Part shown: positions 17,886 to 26,265 of the stretch, in pieces
Layout of the letters: each line of letters opens with the position of its first letter
Numbering within the stretch: position 1 is the stretch's first letter
DNA from: SABY01 sp964593705
Lineage (GTDB): Bacteria > Bacteroidota > Bacteroidia > Bacteroidales > 4484-276
Assembly (NCBI GenBank): GCA_964593705.1
Contig: CAZQIV010000010.1
Coordinates: forward strand, 17,450-81,449
Direction of reading: 5' to 3'
Length of the DNA: 64,000 nucleotides
Notes under the pieces: generated by a model
Told to the model about the DNA's origin: nothing
Seen by the model: the letters and a program-made list of their open reading frames with translations, nothing else
Database searches by the model: none
Position numbers and translations under genes: made by a program

Positions 17886-18218
17886 ATGGATTACTTTTTT
17901 TGGACAGGCTTTTACTGTCTTGATAATGATGTATTGATTGTGAAGTTATACCAGGAGCCGGTGGCCTGCCAGGTGTTAAAAAACGATACAGGCGTTTGCT
18001 GGGCAGGAATCAATAAACAACAAGTAATTATTGTTGCTGATGTACACAATTTTGATGGGCACATTGCCTGCGATTCCCGCTCAAAATCTGAGATTGTTGT
18101 TCCCATTAAAAATGCCAGAGGCGAAATTTTTGGAGTGCTTGATGTGGACATCAAAGATGTAAATTCGTTTAATGAAATGGATGCCAAATGGCTTCAAAAG
18201 ATCATTGAACTTATCTGA
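17886..18218 (+). pseudogene. N-terminally truncated free methionine-R-sulfoxide reductase (GAF fold)
   Basis: 110 residues matching the C-terminal two-thirds of the fRMsr (MsrC/YebR) family. WTGFYCL, the three family cysteines (in VACQV, TGVCW and HIACD) and SEIVVPIKN...GVLDVD are all present. Known members carry about 45-50 further N-terminal residues. Here an in-frame stop lies seven codons before the ATG, and the GH18 promoter begins there. The in-frame residues just before the ATG (NLEIL) still look like the family, so the gene was probably cut by a rearrangement. With all cysteines retained, residual function cannot be excluded. Confidence 0.75.
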
Positions 18219-18276
18219 CAGCCCGATTTTGTAAGATTATCAGTTTGACCAAAATTTTTTTCATTTTCATTTTTAG

Positions 18277-18284
18277 TAACTTTG
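18277..18284 (+). promoter_or_regulatory. -7 promoter element before the MntP-like gene
   Basis: TAACTTTG followed by GCCGCCAATTTTTCA, nearly the same context as the atpD promoter. A second TAACTTTG at 18305-18312 overlaps the TTG start codon, so the upstream box is the functional candidate. Confidence 0.5.
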
Positions 18285-18309
18285 CCGCCAATTTTTCAAC
18301 ATTATAACT

Positions 18310-18879
18310 TTGAATAATTTCAATCTAATCATCATTGTGTCGGCACTTTCATCGGAAGCATTTAGCGGCCTGTATCTCAATGGTTTTTTAAAAGAAAAAG
18401 ACACCACCTTTTACGACAGGGTGAAAGTAGTTGTTTTTGTCACCTCCATCAACTTAGTGATGGGATTGGCAGGTTTTTTTGTGGGAAAATTTTTGATGTT
18501 ATTACTTAGCGATATTTCATTCGGGCTTTCATTGGGTTTGCTTTTTATTTTGGGATTGAAACTGATCATCAAATCATTCAAACCCAAATTTCAGGAAATG
18601 ATCTGGGAGCTGACCAATCAAAAAATACTGCTTGGCTTTTCGTTTGCAGTGGCCATCAATACCTTCCTTTTAGGATTGGCACTACCCGGACTTACTGTTA
18701 CGATAATCCGGGTCATCGCCATAATTTCCATCGTGTTTTTCATTTCAACATGCACAGCATTAATTGCAGGGGCAAAAAGTAGTAAGTTCTTGCTGGCATC
18801 AAGGTTTCTTTTAATCGGAGGTGTTATTATTATGGGAAGCGCTGTATATTACCTGATTCAAAATTTTAATCTTATCTAA
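18310..18879 (+). CDS. MntP-like six-helix membrane protein
   Basis: 189 residues with six hydrophobic segments in two related halves, resembling the manganese exporter family MntP. The first-helix motif reads ALSSEAFSGLYLNG where MntP has a conserved aspartate (here Glu). The fourth-helix counterpart reads AVAINTFLLGLAL, where the second key aspartate is Thr. Those residues matter for manganese export in E. coli, so substrate and function are open. The start is TTG, since the next Met is about 45 residues in. The endonuclease gene follows after 10 bases. Confidence 0.65.
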   Translation: MNNFNLIIIVSALSSEAFSGLYLNGFLKEKDTTFYDRVKVVVFVTSINLVMGLAGFFVGKFLMLLLSDISFGLSLGLLFILGLKLIIKSFKPKFQEMIWELTNQKILLGFSFAVAINTFLLGLALPGLTVTIIRVIAIISIVFFISTCTALIAGAKSSKFLLASRFLLIGGVIIMGSAVYYLIQNFNLI

Positions 18880-18889
18880 ATTTAACTTT

Positions 18890-19960
18890 ATGAGGACTTT
18901 ATTTTTTATTACTTTCACTTTATTGTTTTTTCCTTCTATTGGCCAAATCCCTCCGGGATATTATAATAATGCCCAGGGCCTTACCGGCGATAATTTACAA
19001 TCAGCCCTTCACAATATTATCAAAAACCACAACGATATCAGCTATTCAGCTTTATGGAGTGCTTATGAAAATACGGATAAAAAATCCAATGGCAAGGTTT
19101 GGGATATGTATTCGGATGTACCGGGAGGAACGCCACCCTACCAGTTTACATTTTTTTCGGATCAGTGCGGAAACTATGGCCAGGAAGGGGATTGCTACAA
19201 CCGTGAACATTCTTTCCCGAGAAGCTGGTTTGGCGGTACAGTAGCACCCATGAACACCGAGCTTTTCCAGGTTTATCCAACAGACGGGTATGTTAATGGC
19301 AGGCGGAGTAATTATCCTTATGGTGAAGTTGGTTCCGCATCGTGGATCTCCCAAAACGGATGTAAACTTGGCAACTGCGTTTCACCCGGATATTCGGGAA
19401 CAGTGTTTGAGCCCATCGATGAATACAAAGGCGATTTTGCGAGAACATATTTTTATATGGCCACGCGCTATTTGGGCGAAGATGGCAACTGGCCGGGAAG
19501 TCCGATGGTGGATGGAGCTCAACCAAAAACATGGGCGCTGAATATGCTTTTCGAGTGGCACCAGGATGATCCGGTGAGCCAAAAGGAAATTAATCGTAAC
19601 AATGCTGTGCATGATATCCAAAACAACCGCAATCCGTTTATCGATGTTCCCTTTTATGTCGATCAAATTTGGTTCAACTCGACCAATACACAAGATTTTC
19701 AGCTTGATGAATTTGATGTAAGCATATTCCCAAACCCGGCACAGAACGAAATAAATATCAACTTATCCACTGATGCAACACACCGGAATTTAGAATTCAA
19801 GGTCATGGATCAAACAGGCAGAATTTTAATATCAAAATACACCACCGAAACCGACCACTTTGAAATTAATTTGGAAACCCTAAATAGCGGGATGTATTTT
19901 ATAATTATCCAGGATACGGAAAATGATGTTCAAATTACAAGGAAGCTTATCAAGCAGTAA
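18890..19960 (+). CDS. Secreted endonuclease I family nuclease with T9SS sorting domain
   Basis: 356 residues. A signal peptide (1-19, FFPSIGQ) precedes an endonuclease I domain (about 30-270) with the beta-beta-alpha-metal motif YNREHSFPRSWFGG, probable catalytic H107, and a downstream FDGAQ-like region. The C-terminal T9SS domain (about 275-356) starts VSIFPNPAQNEI and ends TRKLIKQ. A secreted non-specific nuclease for extracellular DNA is the likely role, supplying phosphate and nucleosides. The 10-base spacing to the MntP-like gene suggests co-transcription. Confidence 0.9.
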   Translation: MRTLFFITFTLLFFPSIGQIPPGYYNNAQGLTGDNLQSALHNIIKNHNDISYSALWSAYENTDKKSNGKVWDMYSDVPGGTPPYQFTFFSDQCGNYGQEGDCYNREHSFPRSWFGGTVAPMNTELFQVYPTDGYVNGRRSNYPYGEVGSASWISQNGCKLGNCVSPGYSGTVFEPIDEYKGDFARTYFYMATRYLGEDGNWPGSPMVDGAQPKTWALNMLFEWHQDDPVSQKEINRNNAVHDIQNNRNPFIDVPFYVDQIWFNSTNTQDFQLDEFDVSIFPNPAQNEININLSTDATHRNLEFKVMDQTGRILISKYTTETDHFEINLETLNSGMYFIIIQDTENDVQITRKLIKQ

Positions 19961-19985
19961 ATTATTTGAAGAATAACTTTACGAT

Positions 19986-20340
19986 TAACCCGCCTGCGGC
20001 GAGGCAGGCAATTAATCCCGCAAATGCGGGGATTTCGCTTCGCTCAACGATTTAAGATTAACGATTTAAGAAATTAGATTTTAGATTTGCAAACTTCAGA
20101 CTGCTTACGGAATTAATAATCTTTGAATCTGCACAGAATAACGATTAACTCAATAATGCCGACCTTTGGTCGAGCATCCTCGAAAAACTATGAAATCGAA
20201 GATTTCTGGTTTTTCGGGACAATTAACGATTAACGATTAACTTAATAACCCGCCTACGGCGAGGCAAGCAATTAACTTAATAACGATTAACTTAATAACG
20301 ATTAACGCATTAACCCGCCTACGGCGAGGCAAGCAATTAA
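19986..20340. repeat. Low-complexity AACGATTAA region with three GC-rich repeat units
   Basis: The 427-base gap between the endonuclease and queD genes consists of short words of the type TAACGATTAAC and GATTTAAGA. Embedded are three near-identical units TAACCCGCCTgCGGCGAGGC... at 19986-20015, 20246-20275 and 20311-20340, each ending GCAATTAA. A hairpin CCCGCAAATGCGGG lies at 20017. No gene is seen. Confidence 0.8.
20157..20220. repeat. Two-hairpin repeat element, copy 2
   Basis: Hairpin one is CGACC-TTT-GGTCG (20160-20172). Hairpin two has outer arms CGAAAAAC (20181-20188) and GTTTTTCG (20209-20216), and inner arms GAAATC (20192-20197) and GATTTC (20201-20206) around GAA. Compared with the copy at 13183, both stems differ in sequence yet pair fully. 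Confidence 0.8.
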
Positions 20341-20387
20341 CTCAATAACCATTAACTCAATAACGAATAACAAATAACTCTACCCTC

Positions 20388-20837
20388 GTGGCAAAAATAA
20401 GAATCACAAAAGCATACAAATTCGACATGGCACATGCGCTTCCCGGGCATGACGGCCTTTGCAGCAACATTCACGGGCACTCGTACGAACTGCTTGTAAC
20501 ATTAATCGGCGAACCCATCAGTGACATCAATTCGCCAAAACTGGGCATGGTGATCGACTTTAAGGATTTGAAAAGAATCATCAAAGGATTGATTGTTGAT
20601 GATCTGGATCATTCGATGGTTCTCCGACAAGATGCACCAAAGGATTTGATTGATGTGTTGAAACAAAATTATGAAAGAATTATCCTTGTTGATTATCAAC
20701 CTACAAGTGAAAACATGATAATTGATTTTGCCGATCGCATCATAAAAGCGCTGCCCGATGGAGTAAAACTGCATCATCTTAAACTTTGGGAAACTGTAAC
20801 ATCCTATACCGAATGGTTTGCAGAGGATAATGAATAG
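20388..20837 (+). CDS. queD: 6-carboxy-5,6,7,8-tetrahydropterin synthase (QueD/PTPS family)
   Basis: 149 residues of the tunnelling-fold family. Zinc ligands are H16 (FDMAHAL) and the HGH pair H29/H31, with catalytic C25 in GLCSNIHGH. Also visible are a conserved DDLDHSMVL and a C-terminal LWETVTSYTEW whose Glu anchors the pterin. It converts dihydroneopterin triphosphate to carboxytetrahydropterin on the queuosine/preQ1 path. The start is GTG at 20388, directly after the repeat region. No other queuosine gene is nearby, so a related PTPS role is possible. Confidence 0.88.
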   Translation: MAKIRITKAYKFDMAHALPGHDGLCSNIHGHSYELLVTLIGEPISDINSPKLGMVIDFKDLKRIIKGLIVDDLDHSMVLRQDAPKDLIDVLKQNYERIILVDYQPTSENMIIDFADRIIKALPDGVKLHHLKLWETVTSYTEWFAEDNE

Positions 20838-20899
20838 AAATGTTTTAGTTAAATTTATCGTAATTATTTAGGTGGTGGAATTGAATACCAAATCATCAT

Positions 20900-21028
20900 G
20901 ACCCCATCCCCGGCCTCCCGAAATTCGGGACAGACATTCCCTAAAGGAGAAGGGAGACCAGCCGCACAAGCCACTGCAGCGGTCAGTGCGATGGCATCCT
21001 CCACCTTCAGGGGGAGTTAGAGGGGGTC
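20900..21028. repeat. 129-base element bounded by GACCCC/GGGGTC
   Basis: It begins GACCCCATCCCCGG and ends GGGGAGTTAGAGGGGGTC, with internal CCCGAAATTCGGG and the phrase CTAAAGGAGAAGGG. Blocks of C-rich and G-rich sequence give partial self-complementarity. It reads like a dispersed Bacteroidota intergenic repeat. Confidence 0.6.
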
Positions 21029-21092
21029 TTAGATAGCGGCCATTTGATTGGGGACTGATAAAACAGCTAAATAATTACAAATAATGAACAAT

Positions 21093-21111
21093 AAAAAAGG
21101 TTGTAGAACCT
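21093..21111 (-). terminator. Intrinsic terminator of the LRR gene
   Basis: On the minus strand AGGTT-CTAC-AACCT is followed by six T residues (21098-21093), starting six bases beyond the LRR stop codon. The stem is short but well placed. Confidence 0.6.
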
Positions 21112-21116
21112 CACAG

Positions 21117-23738
21117 TTAATAAAAAATGACCTCAATACCCGGATGGCTTTTTTGGAATTTTTCAACCTTTCGTTGTGAAATTCGCGTGTTATAGCAACG
21201 TATGAGCTTTAATCCATTCAATTCTTCGAGATTGCTCAAATTACGGATATTGGTATTATAACAGTCGAGCTGTTGCAGATTTTCAAGGTTTTCCAATCCT
21301 TTCAGATTTTTAATTTGCGTCCCCGAACAATTCAACTTTTTTAGATTTTGAAGTCCCGAAAGAAATTCAAGGCTTTCGATGGGGGTATTTTGAACATCAA
21401 GCGTTTCAAGGTTTCTCACTTCCGAAAGTGGTTCAAGGCTTACAATCGGGTTATTAGGGCAAACCAAAACCTTGAGCGTTGTCATTCCCCGCAAGGGGTC
21501 AAGGCTTGTAATGCCGGTGTTAGAAAATTTAAATTCTTCCAGGAATAAAAATTTCCCAATATTATCCAGGTTTTTGATTTCGGTTGCTTTTAATGCCATT
21601 TCAGGGAAATCAGCCAGATCGATGCGCCTCAAATTCACAATTTCCTGGAGTTGTTCCCGCGTGAGTTGTTGGTTAGTTTTAAGAAATTTTTCTGCCAGGC
21701 CTTTCCAAACCCCGGGAAGGTTTTCCCACCATAATTCAAGCTTTCCGGTTTGATACACAAGCAAACAATCGGTATGCGAAAGCATAAAATCAATAATCTC
21801 ATTTTCAGGAACCGGGGATTTATCGCAATACACGTATTGCAATTCTTCGAGCTGCATTATTGGTGAAAGGCTTTTCACGCTTGTACCATCGAAGCTTAAA
21901 TGGTGCAATTTGCTTAGTTTTTCCAGTGGCCTGATATCGGCAACCCGCGTATCGGAAAAATTTAAAATCGTAAGATCCGATAACGCACCCAATGCATCCA
22001 GGTTTTCAATGCCGGTACCCTGACAGTTAATTTCTTTAAGTTGCGACAAATTGCTCAAGGGATCGAGCGATTCGATTTGTTGTTTTCCGGCAATGTTAAG
22101 CGAGGTGATTTTAATAATCAGATGTAATTCTTCTTTTGAAGGATTTTTAATTAAACTTACACTTTTGGTAAATACATCCTTCCATGCCGGGGTTAATTTC
22201 GTCCACCAATCCACGAGGTCAGCCGATTCGAATACTACTAAAACATTTGGATTATTCCCCATAAACCTGATGGCCTCACCGCGGGTAACTCCGGATTTGT
22301 CGCAATAGATTCTGTTTAATTCCGGCAGCCCGTTAATCGGAGATAAATCGCTAACCCTTGTTTTATCGGCAAATAAAAAATGAAGGCCTGAAATATCTTT
22401 CAGTGGCTGTAGATTATCTATAGTTGTTTGTTCAAATTTCAAAAAGTAAATATTCCGCAGCCCTGAAATTGGTGACAGGTCGTTGATTTTGGTATTTGAA
22501 AAATCGAGCCGTTCAAGTGCGATGAGGTTTGCCAATGCAGCCAGCGAAATTACCCTGGTGGAGGCAAATTCCAGATCCTGAAGATTTTCAAGTTCCGATA
22601 AAGCTTTAAGGTTATCGACCTGCGTATTATTTAAATGGAATTTTTTGAGCGCGGTAAAATTAACAATCGGCACAACATCATCAATATTTGTATTGTCAAT
22701 AATGAGTTCTTTTAGTTTGGTAGAATATTTCAATGCTTCAAGTGACTTCACATCAGTGAATGAACAATTTAAATATTCAAGATGGGTAAGGTTGCGCAAA
22801 GGCATCAATTCAAAAATAGTGGTATGACTACAATTGATCTTTTTCAAATTGCCAAGCGCCGAGAGTGGTTCGAGCGAAATAATCCGTGATATCCCCGAAA
22901 TATTTATGGTGTCGAGTTCGGTGATCTTTTTTAGTTGGCGGTCAATAAAATTAGCATTGAAAGCAGATTGATTATTGAGCGCAATGTAAAGGCTGTCTTC
23001 CCGCTCAAACGAAAGGGTGTCGCGACTCATCTTCCATTTTACCTTAAAATTTAATTTAGCAAGCGAATCGTTAAACCAAATAACATCCTTCATTTTTATT
23101 GTATCGTGCAAAACAATGTCTTTTCCAAGTACATCTTTCCATACCGGCGGAAGTTCGTTCCACCATTTTCTCAACTCCTGCTTTTCGTTGAGTTTGGTTG
23201 TATAAATACTTGCAATTTTCAAGTCTTTTTCAACATCGTTAAGATTGATCTCGATATATCGGGTCCTGTTATTTTCGACAGTATCGCCCTGCACCGTAAC
23301 TCCCTTTAATTTTCTATTCAGGGTAACCTTAAAAAACATTTGGTTATTTTCGTTTACCTGGTGTTCGATTTGCTCAATATCAAACTTAAACGAAACACTT
23401 TTATAAAAGAAATCGATATCTTTTAAATATGCCTGAACATCTTTATTAATGGGTACTTCACGATTTTCGTCAAGATCATCCTCGACTTGCACTTTTTCGT
23501 TTTCAAAATATTTTGAAAAACTCTGGTTGATAATAATGTCTTTTTCTTTTACAGGTACTTCGGGGTCGCCAATTGTATTAAAAGTAAATTCAAGGAAAGA
23601 AACCAGCTTTTCTACATTATTGCTGTACTGGTCGATATCCTGAGCCGAAAGTCCAAGTTGTGCTGAAACCTTTGGCGAGATTGATATTGCCAAAAACAAA
23701 ACAGGGACAATGTATCTGATAATTTTTTTAATCATCAT
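21117..23738 (-). CDS. Secreted leucine-rich-repeat protein with three Trp-motif/LRR modules
   Basis: 873 residues. A signal peptide (1-27, ending SAQ) and an N-terminal alpha/beta domain (about 40-185) resembling the product at 24850 are followed by three related modules. Each opens with a Trp motif: WWNELPPVWK (192-201), WWTKLTPAWK (511-520) and WWENLPGVWK (670-679). It continues with internalin-like LRRs of 21-23 residues (LxxLxxLxxLxxTxIxxLxPL) and closes with a cap of the type YCDKSGV...FMGNNPNVLVVF. Module lengths are about 315, 160 and 205 residues, so LRR numbers vary. LRR proteins of this sort bind proteins, and a role in surface adhesion or recognition is inferred. It starts six bases after the stop of the preceding secreted protein gene. 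Confidence 0.88.
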   Translation of the reverse strand: MMIKKIIRYIVPVLFLAISISPKVSAQLGLSAQDIDQYSNNVEKLVSFLEFTFNTIGDPEVPVKEKDIIINQSFSKYFENEKVQVEDDLDENREVPINKDVQAYLKDIDFFYKSVSFKFDIEQIEHQVNENNQMFFKVTLNRKLKGVTVQGDTVENNRTRYIEINLNDVEKDLKIASIYTTKLNEKQELRKWWNELPPVWKDVLGKDIVLHDTIKMKDVIWFNDSLAKLNFKVKWKMSRDTLSFEREDSLYIALNNQSAFNANFIDRQLKKITELDTINISGISRIISLEPLSALGNLKKINCSHTTIFELMPLRNLTHLEYLNCSFTDVKSLEALKYSTKLKELIIDNTNIDDVVPIVNFTALKKFHLNNTQVDNLKALSELENLQDLEFASTRVISLAALANLIALERLDFSNTKINDLSPISGLRNIYFLKFEQTTIDNLQPLKDISGLHFLFADKTRVSDLSPINGLPELNRIYCDKSGVTRGEAIRFMGNNPNVLVVFESADLVDWWTKLTPAWKDVFTKSVSLIKNPSKEELHLIIKITSLNIAGKQQIESLDPLSNLSQLKEINCQGTGIENLDALGALSDLTILNFSDTRVADIRPLEKLSKLHHLSFDGTSVKSLSPIMQLEELQYVYCDKSPVPENEIIDFMLSHTDCLLVYQTGKLELWWENLPGVWKGLAEKFLKTNQQLTREQLQEIVNLRRIDLADFPEMALKATEIKNLDNIGKFLFLEEFKFSNTGITSLDPLRGMTTLKVLVCPNNPIVSLEPLSEVRNLETLDVQNTPIESLEFLSGLQNLKKLNCSGTQIKNLKGLENLENLQQLDCYNTNIRNLSNLEELNGLKLIRCYNTRISQRKVEKFQKSHPGIEVIFY

Positions 23739-23744
23739 TAATAT

Positions 23745-24587
23745 TTAATCAAGGTTATAAAGATAGTCAATCAGGCTCTGTTTTTGACCATCTTCCAATT
23801 TTATGATATTTGAGATAAGCCATCCCCGGTTTAATCCGGGCCTGTTAAACTCGCTGATTTCAAAATACCAGCCTTCAATTTGAAAAAAATGGAATTTTGT
23901 GCCGACAACATAATCAAAATTAAGCATACCATTCCTGAGTTCGTACAAAAAAATTGAAAGTTTGCTCGACTCAAATCCTTGCCTGAAATAATCGCCGGTA
24001 TGTTCTTTTTCTCTGAACACCCTGTCCAGATTCATAAAATCGAGCTCATGGCTCAAGGGGTGCAAAAATCGCCCGGAAGTCTTCTCATCCTTAACATACA
24101 AGCTTTCATAAGGATTGTAACGCACATCATCGATTACCCATTTATAGCCCAGATTTTCCTTAACAAGTTTCATCAAAAGGGTAATGTAGATGTCTTTGTT
24201 TCCTCGCTTGAATTTAACCTCAGCTTCGCCAAACCAGTCGCTACCATGAAAATCGAGGAATTTTGGGTTTGCCTGTAAGCAAACATCATTTACAAATGCA
24301 CTTTTAATTAATTCGGAAATGTTAGTATTTTCCTCATCAAAGAGCATTTTGATGTATTGTCTTCTAAGATTAATGTTGTGATAGAGGCTGTCGTAAACAG
24401 AAAGTTTAACACCTCTTGAATTCTCCTCAGCATTAAAACGCCTTAAAAATTGGTTAACCTGCTTTGTTTCGGCATAAAATGCTTCAAGTTCGTTGGAATC
24501 ATCATGTAAAGAAGTTTCCTGAATTTGAGCGTACGAATTAGTTATCCATGACAGGAGCAATACAAGCACAAAACTTTTTAAATGCAT
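23745..24587 (-). CDS. Secreted protein of unknown function
   Basis: 280 residues with a signal peptide (1-20, WITNSYAQ) and no membrane helix afterwards. The middle (about 95-165) alternates strands and helices with FHGSDWFGEAEVKFKRGNKDIY and YKWVIDDVRYN, a pattern like NTF2-type (SnoaL-like) accessory folds. I do not recognise the family. It lies directly upstream of, and very likely in one operon with, the LRR gene. Together with the two further secreted proteins upstream it forms a four-gene group. Confidence 0.8.
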   Translation of the reverse strand: MHLKSFVLVLLLSWITNSYAQIQETSLHDDSNELEAFYAETKQVNQFLRRFNAEENSRGVKLSVYDSLYHNINLRRQYIKMLFDEENTNISELIKSAFVNDVCLQANPKFLDFHGSDWFGEAEVKFKRGNKDIYITLLMKLVKENLGYKWVIDDVRYNPYESLYVKDEKTSGRFLHPLSHELDFMNLDRVFREKEHTGDYFRQGFESSKLSIFLYELRNGMLNFDYVVGTKFHFFQIEGWYFEISEFNRPGLNRGWLISNIIKLEDGQKQSLIDYLYNLD

Positions 24588-24749
24588 AAACAGAAAGTTT
24601 GATTTAATTACTAAAGGTAAATGTGTTTGCAGGCTGCTGTATTTTTAGTTTAATTTTTATTGGACAAGTTTTGGCTGTGGCCTTAATGAATAAAAAATCT
24701 GCAGTGGATTAAAGTCGATCTTTAAAGTAACATTTAGAAAAATATACGA

Positions 24750-24838
24750 TTTCAGATTAACGATTTCAGATTTAAGATGTTGGTAATATTCAACAAAATC
24801 TAAAACCTAAAATCGTTAATCGTCAATCTTAAATCAAA
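24750..24838. repeat. Low-complexity GATTTCAG/AATCGTTAATC tract
   Basis: Short words such as GATTTCAGATTAACGATTTC and, nearby, AAATCGTTAATCGTC form a loose inverted repeat in the 262-base gap. It is of the same kind as the words in the gap before queD. No gene is seen. Confidence 0.5.
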
Positions 24839-24849
24839 ACATTTTGTGT

Positions 24850-25425
24850 TTAGGGCATGGTTTCCACCACCCTCACATCGCCGAGCAGCACATCCCAGAA
24901 ACCAATGATACGGCCTCCGATTTGTGTTTGCTTACGCTCCACGTAAACCGTAATATCCTTTTTGGTTGTATCAACATACTTGAGCTTATCGCCCGAACGG
25001 CCTTCAAAACGCTGGTAAATGGTAATTACGCCCACATACCTCCCATCGGGCTGACGTTCGAGGTCAGAAATATATTCGATGTTGAACCACTCAATATTAA
25101 CTTTATCATAGTTCAATGCCATCAACCTTTCCAGGTAGGTTCTGATGCCGTAGTATTTCACCTCTTTCTTGTTCATCGATGATACACCCATCTGGGCATC
25201 ATCGGTAAAAAGCTCAAGGGTACGTTCGATTACCCTGTTTGCTTCTGACCACGGCGTTTCTTTATCGCCAATAATGCTGATGTATTTGCTAAGGTCTCTT
25301 ACTTTTTCGAGTGCAAGACTGTCGATGGCCATTTTCCGCTTTGGGCTAATATCGTCTTGTGCAACTGCTGCCTGGCTAATAAATACAGCCAGTGCTATCC
25401 AAATAATATTTTTAAATGCTTTCAT
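24850..25425 (-). CDS. Secreted NTF2-like protein of unknown function
   Basis: 191 residues with a signal peptide (1-22, SQAAVAQ). Features are IGDKETP (52-58), a helical IRTYLERLMALNYDKVNIEWF (about 94-114) and a strand-rich end with DITVYVERK and IGFWDVLLGDVRV. The same order, IGDpEvP then YLkdidffYksV, occurs in the N-terminal domain of the LRR protein, so the two probably share a fold. Function unknown. The lipoprotein gene ends six bases upstream, so the pair is one unit. Confidence 0.8.
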   Translation of the reverse strand: MKAFKNIIWIALAVFISQAAVAQDDISPKRKMAIDSLALEKVRDLSKYISIIGDKETPWSEANRVIERTLELFTDDAQMGVSSMNKKEVKYYGIRTYLERLMALNYDKVNIEWFNIEYISDLERQPDGRYVGVITIYQRFEGRSGDKLKYVDTTKKDITVYVERKQTQIGGRIIGFWDVLLGDVRVVETMP

Positions 25426-25431
25426 GTTGTT

Positions 25432-26091
25432 TTACTTCTTTATTAGTTCCAATTCAGTAATTTTCCCACTGGCATCAAATTGCACATTGTGAATGTTGTT
25501 CACATTTTTATGCTGGTCTTTAATATACTCCAGGTATTTTTTAATGGTGGTAGGCCTGTCGTAATCCTTTGTTGATCCTTCGATGTAGGTAATTATCAAG
25601 ACAGGAACATCAGGAGAAGCAAAAAATCTGAGTGCTTCATTAATTTTGGTGTTGCCCATTTCCATTGATTTGGAGTTTGCAATATCGGAAAATAAGTTTT
25701 CAATTTTACTAAACTTTTGTTCTTCTGCATTCTGTGCCTCAAGTTCTTTTCTTCTTTTCTCCTCCTCCATTTGTTTTGCTTTCGCCTTTTGGGCAGCAAG
25801 TACTTCCTGGGCTTTCGCAATAAGCGCATCTACTTCAGGGTCTTCAAGGTTCATCCCTTTAACTTCCGATACTTTGACCTCTTTTTCCTGTAGCGACATA
25901 TTTCCCTGGTCGTTTATTACCATCAACAAATCCAGTTTGGCTTGTTCAATCTGTGCTGCTCTTTCAGCTGCTGCTTGTTCGGCAGCAATTTTCTTTTGGC
26001 TTTTACAACTTGTAAATCCTCCGGCAACAATTATTGCTAGGGCAAGCATCAAAAGCCTAACCTTAAAAATTGATTTAATTTCTTTTCTCAT
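25432..26091 (-). CDS. Putative lipoprotein with coiled coil
   Basis: 219 residues. A signal peptide ends in the lipobox-like GGFTSC, with C29 the probable lipid-attached cysteine. A long charged coiled coil (about 35-130, rich in A, E, K and Q) precedes a C-terminal alpha/beta part (about 135-219) with DYDRPTTIKKYLEYIKDQ. That part echoes the YL-helix of the neighbouring secreted proteins. Probably anchored in the inner or outer membrane. First gene of the secreted-protein group. Confidence 0.8.
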   Translation of the reverse strand: MRKEIKSIFKVRLLMLALAIIVAGGFTSCKSQKKIAAEQAAAERAAQIEQAKLDLLMVINDQGNMSLQEKEVKVSEVKGMNLEDPEVDALIAKAQEVLAAQKAKAKQMEEEKRRKELEAQNAEEQKFSKIENLFSDIANSKSMEMGNTKINEALRFFASPDVPVLIITYIEGSTKDYDRPTTIKKYLEYIKDQHKNVNNIHNVQFDASGKITELELIKK

Positions 26092-26134
26092 TTTTATTTA
26101 AATTAATAGTTTGATTTATAGACTGTAACTCTTG

Positions 26135-26142
26135 CAAAGTTA
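26135..26142 (-). promoter_or_regulatory. -7 promoter element of the lipoprotein operon
   Basis: TAACTTTG followed by GCAAGAG on the minus strand, 43 bases before the ATG at 26091. It lies just downstream of the terminator of the peptidase gene. Confidence 0.55.
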
Positions 26143-26205
26143 AATATTTAACAATCCTGAAAAATCAGGGGTTTGTATTTTTATCCACGATTTTATGAAC
26201 ATATT

Positions 26206-26230
26206 AAAAAACCCCCGTTGTAAACGAGGG
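26206..26230 (-). terminator. Intrinsic terminator of the C1 peptidase gene
   Basis: On the minus strand CCCTCGTT-TAC-AACGGGGG (one U-G pair) is followed by six T residues. It lies 35 bases after the peptidase stop codon and separates that gene from the lipoprotein operon. Confidence 0.8.
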
Positions 26231-26265
26231 TCCGGATTATTTATTTCGATTAAATGTAAATATCA

